From a virus: 50,270 nt of DNA. The position numbers were made by a program, and so were the translations under genes. Below the pieces are notes generated by a model. That model made no database searches and was not told where the DNA came from. It saw nothing but the letters and a program-made list of their open reading frames with translations. The stretch covers positions 1 to 50,270 of the IMG/VR virus record IMGVR_UViG_3300015195_000008. One strand, 5' to 3'. Below, in pieces: positions 24,409 through 30,044 of this stretch (position 1 is its first letter; each line of letters starts with the position of its first letter).

Positions 24409-24576
24409 TTAGCTGCGTCTAGATGATACCGGAGGTACAGGAGTCAGTCTCTTTGGCCAAACTCTCGTTAGCGCCCTTACAGAACCAAACCGCTTTAGGG
24501 CTTTATACATGGCCTCCTCCTCATTACTCGCCTGTATGTCTATCACTCTTCCGTTGTAGCTCGCCTCGTATCTCAT
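24409..24576 (-). CDS. Small hypothetical protein (accessory block)
   Basis: 55 residues, ATG 24576 with AGGAAAGG upstream inside a leader repeated before 25005. The pattern RYEASYNGRVIDIQASNEEEAMYKALKRF, a strand pair and helix, is a common design of tiny phage proteins. Function unknown. Last gene before the terminator. Confidence 0.6.
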   Translation of the reverse strand: MRYEASYNGRVIDIQASNEEEAMYKALKRFGSVRALTRVWPKRLTPVPPVSSRRS

Positions 24577-24584
24577 TTACCTTT

Positions 24585-24606
24585 CCTTCTTCCTTCTATA
24601 TGGCGC
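24585..24606 (-). repeat. Repeated ribosome-binding leader, copy 1
   Basis: 22 bases, one mismatch from 25011-25032. Leftward it reads GCGCC, (A/G), TATAGAAGGAAGAAGG. Each copy ends a few bases before the ATG of a small gene. Confidence 0.7.
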
Positions 24607-24666
24607 TGCTCAAGTTCACTACGGTCAAGAAACGCGCTCCGTCCTCTTCGCTGAATGTGTTAAGTC

Positions 24667-24807
24667 TTAGCTCTCTATGATTCTTATCGCTTTTGTCTCG
24701 TTATAAGGACTAGCCTCTTCGTCGCACACAGGGCAGTACCCGCTGTCATCAGGCTCTCGGTACTCAACGTCGTACAAGGCATTACAGTTGGTGCATACAA
24801 GCTTCAT
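24667..24807 (-). CDS. Zinc-ribbon mini-protein
   Basis: 46 residues, ATG 24807 with AGGA upstream. Two CxxC knuckles (LVCTNCNALY at residues ~5-8 and YCPVCDEE at ~25-28), spaced as in small zinc ribbons, followed by an acidic tail. Function unknown; such proteins often bind nucleic acid or host enzymes. Confidence 0.65.
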   Translation of the reverse strand: MKLVCTNCNALYDVEYREPDDSGYCPVCDEEASPYNETKAIRIIES

Positions 24808-24825
24808 GTCCTGGTCCTTCCTTTG

Positions 24826-25005
24826 TTAAGTCTTAGTGTACTGTGGATACTGCTTGAGGCTTAGTTCGCTATTGGTTCTATCTAGTGCTTTTAACCAGAA
24901 CCTATGTTCGTTGCTGCTAGGTAAGCAGTCTAGTAGCTCAGCTAAGCATCTCTTAGAGTGAACCTTAAGTTCATCGATGGTCATCTCTTCGTACATTTTA
25001 GGCAT
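24826..25005 (-). CDS. Small hypothetical protein (accessory block)
   Basis: 59 residues, ATG 25005 with AAGGA upstream in the repeated leader. Helical with two Cys (RCLAELLDCLPS). No family recognised. First gene downstream of the promoter at 25062-25090. Confidence 0.6.
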   Translation of the reverse strand: MPKMYEEMTIDELKVHSKRCLAELLDCLPSSNEHRFWLKALDRTNSELSLKQYPQYTKT

Positions 25006-25010
25006 GACGT

Positions 25011-25032
25011 CCTTCTTCCTTCTATACGGCGC
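25011..25032 (-). repeat. Repeated ribosome-binding leader, copy 2
   Basis: Same 22-base element as 24585-24606 with one mismatch. Contains the AGAAGGAAGAAGG ribosome-binding stretch for the gene at 24826-25005. Confidence 0.7.
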
Positions 25033-25061
25033 TCGCTGCGCTCAGTGCTGACTACTCTCTT

Positions 25062-25090
25062 AGTATAGCAGTTAACGACTCACTTGTCTA
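25062..25090 (-). promoter_or_regulatory. Strong sigma70-like promoter candidate
   Basis: Leftward: TAGACA (25085-25090), 17-base spacer, TATACT (25062-25067). Transcripts would start near 25055 and cover the three small genes down to the terminator at 24349. The spacer begins AGTGA, as does the spacer of the promoter at 25991. Confidence 0.7.
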
Positions 25091-25169
25091 CAGTGCTAGG
25101 GACTTCTTGACTCTAGCTTAACAGTCTAAAGTCTTTGTAAAGGGGATTGACAAACCTGAAAGTAGAAAC

Positions 25170-25198
25170 GTTGCTACATGGATGTTGCTACGTTGCTA
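25170..25198. repeat. Three short direct repeats (GTTGCTA)
   Basis: GTTGCTA occurs at 25170-25176, 25184-25190 and 25192-25198, each followed by C. Iteron-like or an operator cluster upstream of the promoter at 25062-25090. Short enough to arise by chance, but the spacing is tight. Confidence 0.4.
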
Positions 25199-25205
25199 CA
25201 TTATC

Positions 25206-25316
25206 TCATACTCGCTTTCTTAGCTCTCTCTCTTCTACAGTAGCAGCTAGGGAAGCTCTCGGTTGCAGTCCTGGTGGATTAGGGCTGATGTTGCGGGTGT
25301 TTAGCGGTGGGATCAT
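25206..25316 (-). CDS. Possible 36-residue ORF
   Basis: ATG 25316 lies nine bases after the preceding gene's stop, but no convincing ribosome-binding site is seen. The sequence starts MIPPLNTRNISPNPPG and ends in a charged helix. It may be non-coding leader. Confidence 0.25.
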   Translation of the reverse strand: MIPPLNTRNISPNPPGLQPRASLAATVEERELRKRV

Positions 25317-25324
25317 GTGAACAG

Positions 25325-25528
25325 TTACTTCGAGTATTCATGATACCAAGCAAGACTCTCATATCTCAGGCTCAGCTTCGTTAGGTAAGCGAGGGTACTT
25401 GTAGCCTGGTCCAGCCAGTAGGCGCGTTCCAAAGGTCCTGCATTGCTCTCAAAGTCTTCTAGGTACGTACGAACTTCCTTGGCGAGGTTAAACAGGTCTT
25501 GACGGGTGACGGCGACGTTGGTATTCAT
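25325..25528 (-). CDS. Small helical protein (accessory block)
   Basis: 67 residues, ATG overlaps the upstream stop (ATGA). Helical with AYWLDQATSTLAYLTKLSLRY. No family recognised. Last gene of the cluster that starts at the 25991-26020 promoter. Confidence 0.65.
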   Translation of the reverse strand: MNTNVAVTRQDLFNLAKEVRTYLEDFESNAGPLERAYWLDQATSTLAYLTKLSLRYESLAWYHEYSK

Positions 25529-25632
25529 GTTGTACTCCTAGCAGCGAGTGGAGGCATAGGTGATGTGATGTAGTCAGCGACGAAAGTGAAAGCGACGATC
25601 ATAAGAGCGATAAGTATCCACTTATGAGTCAT
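25525..25632 (-). CDS. Single-pass membrane mini-protein
   Basis: 35 residues: MTHK, then one span (WILIALMIVAFTFVADYI), then a short tail. It overlaps both neighbours (starts inside the end of 25622-25786; ATGA with 25528). Function unknown. Confidence 0.55.
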   Translation of the reverse strand: MTHKWILIALMIVAFTFVADYITSPMPPLAARSTT

Positions 25633-25786
25633 GGACTGATCCTAAAGCTTGGAGAAGGTTGTTGTATCCACCTACTACTGACGTACCTAAGCACATTGAG
25701 TGAATGGCGTCTATGAGGAGGACAACTGCTAACCCTGGTACGAGAAAGTAGAGATTGCCTACTGCGAAAGCTACTAAGGTGTTCAT
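25622..25786 (-). CDS. Small membrane protein
   Basis: 54 residues. Residues ~3-26 form a hydrophobic span (LVAFAVGNLYFLVPGLAVVL). ATG 25786 is one base after the upstream stop; AAGTAG is a weak site, so coupling is likely. Function unknown. Confidence 0.55.
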   Translation of the reverse strand: MNTLVAFAVGNLYFLVPGLAVVLLIDAIHSMCLGTSVVGGYNNLLQALGSVHDS

Positions 25787-25787
25787 A

Positions 25788-25946
25788 CTACTTCTCCTCT
25801 ACGATGCTGAATTCTTCCGCCTTGAGAGTCTTATCGTCGTACATACGGGCGTCGAATGAGGCTAGCCACTTCTTGGCTCTATCTATTCCGTATAGCCCGC
25901 AGGCTGCTAACCATCCCGACTTATGCACTATCTTATAGACTTTCAT
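25788..25946 (-). CDS. Small hypothetical protein
   Basis: 52 residues from ATG 25946 (AGGAGA site); an upstream in-frame extension would read back through the promoter. Strand-helix pattern MKVYKIVHKSGWLAACGLYG, a common shape of tiny phage proteins with Trp-rich cores. First gene after the promoter at 25991. Confidence 0.65.
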   Translation of the reverse strand: MKVYKIVHKSGWLAACGLYGIDRAKKWLASFDARMYDDKTLKAEEFSIVEEK

Positions 25947-25990
25947 ACTGTCTCTCCTAACGATCAAGCGATACTGTTTACTACTCACTT

Positions 25991-26020
25991 ATTATACCGC
26001 AGTAAGCTATCACTTGTCAA
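25991..26020 (-). promoter_or_regulatory. Consensus sigma70-type promoter
   Basis: Leftward: TTGACA (26015-26020), 18-base spacer, TATAAT (25991-25996); both boxes match the consensus perfectly. It overlaps the 3' end of the gene at 26010 and would drive the genes at 25946 and downstream. It implies host RNA polymerase use, early after entry. Confidence 0.85.
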
Positions 26021-26192
26021 CGACAACAGGTAAAGCCGGCGTTAAGGTCTCAACAAACGCTTCTGCTTCAAACAAGGAATCGAAAAACTTCCAATCATCG
26101 ACGCCGGTGGAGTCCGCTACTACGTACTCCACACTCCATCCATCGCCGACCCGTGTACTATAAGGACCTTTTACTACATATCGCTTACTCAT
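26010..26192 (-). CDS. Small hypothetical protein
   Basis: 60 residues from ATG 26192 (ATGA overlap with the upstream stop). Pattern MSKRYVVKGPY, then SVEYVVADSTG and a helix FFDSLFEAEAFVETL. Unknown. Its last codons overlap the promoter at 25991-26020. Confidence 0.65.
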   Translation of the reverse strand: MSKRYVVKGPYSTRVGDGWSVEYVVADSTGVDDWKFFDSLFEAEAFVETLTPALPVVVDK

Positions 26193-26347
26193 ATTGATTC
26201 TAACCTCTCCGCGTTCATGCGAGCGCATTTTTCGTCAGCCTCTTCTTTGGTACTCCAGAAGTCAGCACGTTGGTCCAAGGGGTCAAAGATACCCCACATC
26301 TCCGGGTCCCATCCTCCAAGCTCATGTACTTTGTAATAATCAGTCAT
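26189..26347 (-). CDS. Small hypothetical protein
   Basis: 52 residues from ATG 26347 (AAGGA site, overlapping the upstream stop by 8 bases). YYKVHELGGWDPEMWGIFD, then a charged helix. It has the same strand-plus-helix design as its two neighbours. Unknown function. Confidence 0.65.
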   Translation of the reverse strand: MTDYYKVHELGGWDPEMWGIFDPLDQRADFWSTKEEADEKCARMNAERLESI

Positions 26348-26489
26348 TGAGAGTATCCTTCCATATCTGAAACAAGAAGTCATCTAAGTCGAAGCCTTCC
26401 AAAGCACACACATCGCGCATACGTTCTAAAGGCTCGCTTGGTAGGTATCCGCTCTTCGTCCAGTCAGCAAGCGTTTGTGATAATGACAT
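26340..26489 (-). CDS. Small acidic protein
   Basis: 49 residues from ATG 26489, chosen because GGAG lies six bases upstream. A longer in-frame reading to 26726 would be a Lys/Thr/Pro repeat shadow of the neighbouring repeat ORF. Acidic C-terminus (GFDLDDFLFQIWKDTLND). Unknown. Confidence 0.6.
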   Translation of the reverse strand: MSLSQTLADWTKSGYLPSEPLERMRDVCALEGFDLDDFLFQIWKDTLND

Positions 26490-26490
26490 A

Positions 26491-26745
26491 CTATTCTCCT
26501 TCACGGGCTTCGTAGTAGGCTCCGTAAGCTTCGTTGTGGGCTTCGTTGTAGGCTCCGTAAGCTTCGTTGTACGCTTCGTTGTAGGCTCTGTAAGCTTCGT
26601 TGCAGGCTTCGTTGCGGGCTTTGAGAGCTTCTCCTTCGGCTTCGTTGTAGGCTCTGTAAGCTTCGTTGCGGGCTTTGAGGGCTTCTCCTTCGGCTTCGTC
26701 GCAGGCTTTGTTGAGGGCTTCTTCACGGGCTTCTTGCTTCGTCAT
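26491..26745 (-). CDS. Repeat protein rich in Asn-Glu-Ala-Tyr (copy 1)
   Basis: 84 residues: MTKQEA, then imperfect repeats NEAYRAYNEA, NEAYGAY, EGEALKAR. Predicted fully helical. It begins in the duplicated 111-bp leader (AAAGGGGATCC before ATG). The paralogue is at 27585-27791. The DNA is an array of a ~15-base unit, so it grows or shrinks easily. This frame is chosen because it has the ribosome-binding site and a good start; other frames of the repeat are also open. Confidence 0.55.
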   Translation of the reverse strand: MTKQEAREEALNKACDEAEGEALKARNEAYRAYNEAEGEALKARNEACNEAYRAYNEAYNEAYGAYNEAHNEAYGAYYEAREGE

Positions 26746-26838
26746 TAGGATCCCCTTTGTGAGTGTTCGCTTGGTGATGTAAACATCTTCTCACCCCGGA
26801 GCCTTGTCGTCAAGTATTCTCTTGTAAAGCCTAAGTAA
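26728..26838 (-). repeat. Duplicated 111-bp leader, copy 1
   Basis: Nearly identical to 27774-27884 (offset 1046, no gaps, a few mismatches). It covers the first codons (MTKQEA), ribosome-binding site, untranslated leader and probable promoter of the repeat ORF. It contains the dyad GATGT-TT-ACATC and TTGACG 17 bases before GAAGAT, leftward. Confidence 0.85.
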
Positions 26839-26983
26839 CGATAGTGTTCCATCCGGGTTCCTCATCGGTCCAAGTAGGGTTCTCAGCATAGACGTACTCC
26901 ATTGCTTGCTCCGTAGCGGTATCTAACACGTTCTCGCTAACCGATATCTCATGTAACGATCCCCAAGTAGGTAAGATATTCAT
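26831..26983 (-). CDS. Small acidic protein
   Basis: 50 residues from ATG 26983, overlapping the upstream stop (ATGA). Acidic with ATEQAMEYVYAENPTWTDEE. Unknown. Its stop lies at the edge of the duplicated leader. Confidence 0.6.
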   Translation of the reverse strand: MNILPTWGSLHEISVSENVLDTATEQAMEYVYAENPTWTDEEPGWNTIVT

Positions 26984-27186
26984 CGTGCACATCCTCCAAA
27001 GCATCCTTCTGGTACAGGTTCTCCACAGTCTTCGCAGTCTTCCTCTTCTTCGGTCTCGCAGGAACATCCGCAAGCGAAGCAGCAGCCCAAGCAGTCCTCT
27101 ACATCGGTATCCTTCGATGTCGCGCACCGGAACTCCTCCGGCCCGTCGATCCCAGTCCCCTTAATCCTCTCAAATTCGCAACTCAT
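26980..27186 (-). CDS. Cys-rich acidic mini-protein
   Basis: 68 residues with 11 Cys, most in residues ~33-66 (CLGCCFACGCSC and CEDCGEP). Glu/Asp-rich. The spacing could bind two zinc ions, or it may be a metal-sequestering peptide. Start overlaps the stop upstream (ATATGAG). No family recognised. Confidence 0.65.
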   Translation of the reverse strand: MSCEFERIKGTGIDGPEEFRCATSKDTDVEDCLGCCFACGCSCETEEEEDCEDCGEPVPEGCFGGCAR

Positions 27187-27422
27187 ATCAGCACCGCCGC
27201 ATAGTCGCCATTAGGAAGGACACCGATAGCGAAGGAGTGCTTACTCATATCAATACAGAATCGGTTCTCGAAGTATGCGTTGGCCAATATGCTTACTTGG
27301 GTATCGGTATCTATATCCTGATCGTACGTAACGTAAGTAGGACTATACCCTTCGCTTTGTACACTTATTCTTGATCCCTTAGTGTTCGTGGGTCTATGAT
27401 ACTTGATAAGTAAAGCCTTCAT
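27183..27422 (-). CDS. Small hypothetical protein
   Basis: 79 residues, beta-rich with ANAYFENRFCIDMSKHSFAI. Starts one base after the previous stop. Unknown. Confidence 0.65.
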   Translation of the reverse strand: MKALLIKYHRPTNTKGSRISVQSEGYSPTYVTYDQDIDTDTQVSILANAYFENRFCIDMSKHSFAIGVLPNGDYAAVLI

Positions 27423-27423
27423 G

Positions 27424-27588
27424 TTAAACTCCTACTTTCCTGGGACGCGATGAGAACGTGTAAGGCGAGCGAAGGGTAGATTCCATGGCCTGCCGCTGCA
27501 TCCGCATGTTGTACTTCTCGAAAAACTTCTCTTCTACTGTCTTACGGAACGGTGAGGATAGGAAGTACATACTCATTTTGCTAATCAC
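27424..27588 (-). CDS. Small basic protein
   Basis: 54 residues from GTG 27588, chosen because GGAG lies seven bases upstream and the stop of the repeat ORF overlaps (GTGA). A longer reading to 27840 is a Leu/Gln/Arg repeat shadow. Basic, Arg/Met-rich. Unknown. Confidence 0.5.
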   Translation of the reverse strand: MISKMSMYFLSSPFRKTVEEKFFEKYNMRMQRQAMESTLRSPYTFSSRPRKVGV

Positions 27589-27791
27589 GTTGCTTCTCCT
27601 TCGGCTTCGTTGTAGGCTCTGTAAGCTTCGTTGCAGGCTTCGTTGTAGGCTCTGTAAGCTTCGTTGCAGGCTATGTAATCTTCGTTGGGGGCTATGTAAT
27701 CTTCGTAGCAGGCTTTGAAGGCTTCGTTGTAGGCTCTGTAAGCTTCGTTGCAGGCTCTGTAAGCTTCGTAGTAGGCTTCTTGCTTCGTCAT
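27585..27791 (-). CDS. Repeat protein rich in Asn-Glu-Ala-Tyr (copy 2)
   Basis: 68 residues, MTKQEA then NEAYRAYNEA-type repeats, homologous to copy 1 at 26491. First gene of the leftward accessory block and divergent from the replication operon. It is shorter and has more substitutions (e.g. NEDYIA). Confidence 0.55.
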   Translation of the reverse strand: MTKQEAYYEAYRACNEAYRAYNEAFKACYEDYIAPNEDYIACNEAYRAYNEACNEAYRAYNEAEGEAT

Positions 27792-27884
27792 TAGGATCCC
27801 CTTTGTGAGTGTTCGCTTGGTGATGTAAACATCTTCTCACCCCAGGACCTTGTCGTCAAGTACTCTCTTGTAAAGCATAAGTAA
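27774..27884 (-). repeat. Duplicated 111-bp leader, copy 2
   Basis: Second copy of the element at 26728-26838. It lies in the divergent region between the leftward accessory block and the rightward replication operon. Confidence 0.85.
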
Positions 27885-27961
27885 ACTAATCCCTTATACA
27901 GGGGATGTGCTCCTATGTAGTCCTGTGGTAGCTTGAATCTATCCCTATAGGAGGTAAAACC

Positions 27962-28252
27962 ATGACGCAACTCAAGAAACCGAAGGTGCTTTTCTTCTAC
28001 GCAGGATGGAGTGGACCATGCGCCGCGTTCAGAATCGTTTTAAAGGCGTCTCTCGAGGCCTACAAGGACCTTTACCAGGAGATGGAGTGTTATGACACGG
28101 ACGCATCACCCGAGGGCCTTCTAGGGCAATGGCGCGTTTTAGGCGTGCCTACCACGATTCTCATATCGAAGTACGGTAGAGAGCTTGGCCGACTTACTGG
28201 CTACAACCAAAAGGACCACACGCTCAACTTTCTCAGAAAAGGTGTTTTATGA
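27962..28252 (+). CDS. Thioredoxin-like protein lacking one active-site Cys
   Basis: 96 residues with AGGAGG upstream of ATG; first gene of the rightward operon. It follows the thioredoxin order: VLFFYAGWSGPCAAF (active-site loop), then GVPTTILI with the cis-Pro. The catalytic WCGPC is WSGPC here (Ser17, Cys20), so ordinary dithiol redox chemistry is not possible. In T7, host thioredoxin is the polymerase processivity factor and does not need redox activity. Since this gene leads an operon with a family A polymerase, a processivity-factor role is an attractive inference. Alternatively it modulates the host ribonucleotide reductase system. Confidence 0.8.
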   Translation: MTQLKKPKVLFFYAGWSGPCAAFRIVLKASLEAYKDLYQEMECYDTDASPEGLLGQWRVLGVPTTILISKYGRELGRLTGYNQKDHTLNFLRKGVL

Positions 28253-29964
28253 TAGAAGATAACGAATACGAACAACGTAAAGAGTACGTTAAGAACTTAG
28301 ATATACATACAAAGTACGTTTCGCTCAAGAAAGGGGAAAAGTACTCAACGAACATACAAGGAGCCTCTAAGGACATACCCTGGTCAGAAAACTGGGGCAT
28401 CGTTCGCAACGACATGTACGTCGTCCTGGACTTCGACAAGGATACTCACCAGCGCTTCAAGGTCGAAGACATGTCATTCCCTACAACTTGGTGTCAAGAG
28501 ACTCCTAGGACTGACTGCAGAGGTATGCACTATCTATTCACGCTACCGTCGAAGTTGAAAGGCGTCAAACTGCCCGACGCGGTGAAATTCTACGACCCTG
28601 AAGGCAAAGCTCTCGGAGAGATACTCACAGGAGGTGCTCTCCCCGGTCCTGGATCTATCGTCGATGGAAGGCCCTACAAGCTCGTCAACAACTCTGCCCC
28701 GGTCCTGGCACCGGAATGGGTTGTAACCCTCATTCTAGAGGCTTCTAAGGGCATTAAAAAGGATTCCAGCAAGTCGGACGAGTTCGACATGGTCATGGAC
28801 GGGCAAGGGCGCGATGCGTTCGTGCATAAGATACTCTCAACTGCCAGGAAAGCGGGGCTCTCCGAGAAGGGGCTATACGCTTTAGGTAACGGAATACTTA
28901 ACTCTGGAATCATAGAACAGCCCGAAGGCGAAGAGAAGACTGAAGAGGACGTTGAGCGTATTGCACGATCTGTTACGAGATACAGAACAGAGATAGATCC
29001 TTCCTTCACAGTCAAGACTTCTCAGTGGAGAAGTGCTAGCGACCTACCGGCGAATCAACCTAACATTGAATGGATACTTCACCGATTCATCCCACAATAC
29101 AAGCTAACCTTCCAGTACGGCAAAGGCGGCATAGGTAAAAGCTCGTGGGTACCTTGGCTAGTCGGTAAGCTGCTCGGTGAAGGGTTGAAGGTAGGTTTCT
29201 CCGCTACAGAGGAAACATTCGAGCGATTCAGTAATGCCGTGAGACTCAGCACTAAGAATTTCTCTTTTGACCTTTTCAAAAATCTGTACGACCTTGATAA
29301 CGATTGGATGTTCCCTAGAGATGAGAACAAGTTAAGAGAAGGCTTGTCAAAGTGTCCTCTGGACTTCATCTACTTCGACTCCATATATGACATCTTCGAC
29401 CCAAAAGGGGCAGGCATCTTCACAAACACCCGTCAATGCTTAAAACCTCTGTCGATCATCTGTCAAGACTGTAATGTAACCATACTAGGCACCTTCCATG
29501 AGAACAAGTCCGGCACGTTCAACGGGTCAAAAGAGATGGAAAGCATACCGAGATCACTTATACACGCTACAGAGCACGAAGGAAGGCTAAGGCTTCATGT
29601 AGAGAAGTCAAATAACAGAAAACCTGAATACGATCTACTCTCAGTAGGGTCATGGGTACCAGAGAGCAACGCAGATGGATCTATCGTCAAAGAACGAAAC
29701 GAAGATGGTCAACTCGTAAATAGTGAAATCTACATCGTCGAAGGCTTCGAGAAGATTGAGTGCGGCGTCGACGTAGAAAATGGCGTCAAAGTCGAAGACC
29801 TCATACCAGATACCTCAGACGATGAAGCTTTTTGGAAAGTGTACACTTGTAAAAAAGAGAATCCTGCTTGGGGAAGACAAAGAATTTCAGAGCAAACTGG
29901 TTTATCGGTAAGAATTGTTCAAGTAAGATTAGAAAAAATGGGTATAAAAGAAGACTTAACCTGA
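28249..29964 (+). CDS. Prim-Pol / RepA-like helicase fusion
   Basis: 571 residues, ATG overlaps the thioredoxin-like stop. N-terminal bifunctional primase-polymerase (residues ~1-165): VVLDFD (Asp61, Asp63), RGMHYLF (His94) and PGPGSIVDGRPYKL. A linker of ~90 residues follows. A RecA/RepA-type ATPase has Walker A GKGGIGKSS (291-299) and a Walker B-like LDFIYFDSIYDIFD near 370. The C-terminal ~40 residues are HTH-like (GRQRISEQTGLSVRIVQVRL). It should unwind the replication fork and make primers, like T7 gp4 but from a different fold. Confidence 0.75.
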   Translation: MIEDNEYEQRKEYVKNLDIHTKYVSLKKGEKYSTNIQGASKDIPWSENWGIVRNDMYVVLDFDKDTHQRFKVEDMSFPTTWCQETPRTDCRGMHYLFTLPSKLKGVKLPDAVKFYDPEGKALGEILTGGALPGPGSIVDGRPYKLVNNSAPVLAPEWVVTLILEASKGIKKDSSKSDEFDMVMDGQGRDAFVHKILSTARKAGLSEKGLYALGNGILNSGIIEQPEGEEKTEEDVERIARSVTRYRTEIDPSFTVKTSQWRSASDLPANQPNIEWILHRFIPQYKLTFQYGKGGIGKSSWVPWLVGKLLGEGLKVGFSATEETFERFSNAVRLSTKNFSFDLFKNLYDLDNDWMFPRDENKLREGLSKCPLDFIYFDSIYDIFDPKGAGIFTNTRQCLKPLSIICQDCNVTILGTFHENKSGTFNGSKEMESIPRSLIHATEHEGRLRLHVEKSNNRKPEYDLLSVGSWVPESNADGSIVKERNEDGQLVNSEIYIVEGFEKIECGVDVENGVKVEDLIPDTSDDEAFWKVYTCKKENPAWGRQRISEQTGLSVRIVQVRLEKMGIKEDLT

Positions 29965-30013
29965 ACATGAACATCAATTATATAAGATATAGGGGTCATG
30001 TTCAGTGTTCAGG
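29961..30013 (+). promoter_or_regulatory. Inverted-repeat cluster between two replication genes
   Basis: CTGAACATGA (29961-29970) pairs perfectly with TCATGTTCAG (29996-30005). The left arm can instead pair as CCTGAACA with TGTTCAGG (30006-30013). It begins at the preceding stop codon and is AT-rich in the loop (TTATATAAGATAT). No T tract follows, so it is a poor terminator. It could be an operator, an RNA switch or a processing site. Confidence 0.5.
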
Positions 30014-30044
30014 TCTTAAACTTGTGTTCGATGAAAGGAATATA

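Larger units (their letters stand above)
24397..24836. repeat. Three copies of a 13-16 base inter-gene repeat
   Basis: CTTTGTTAAGTCTTAG occurs at 24397-24412 and 24821-24836, and 13 bases of it (TGTTAAGTCTTAG) at 24658-24670. On the coding strand each reads CTAAGACTTAAC and carries TAA stops in two frames. Two genes stop at the first TAA and one stops at the second. Confidence 0.7.

Noticed and set aside
26340-26726. 128-residue Lys/Thr/Pro repeat reading
   Set aside because: This is another frame of the Asn-Glu-Ala-Tyr repeat DNA. Only its last 49 codons, with their own ribosome-binding site, look like a gene.
26500-27790. Possible CRISPR array
   Set aside because: The repeats are contiguous, of uneven unit length and lack unique spacers; they are coding tandem repeats and a duplicated leader.
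27424-27840. 138-residue Leu/Gln/Arg repeat reading
   Set aside because: Shadow frame of the second repeat array. Only the last 54 codons from GTG 27588 have a plausible start.
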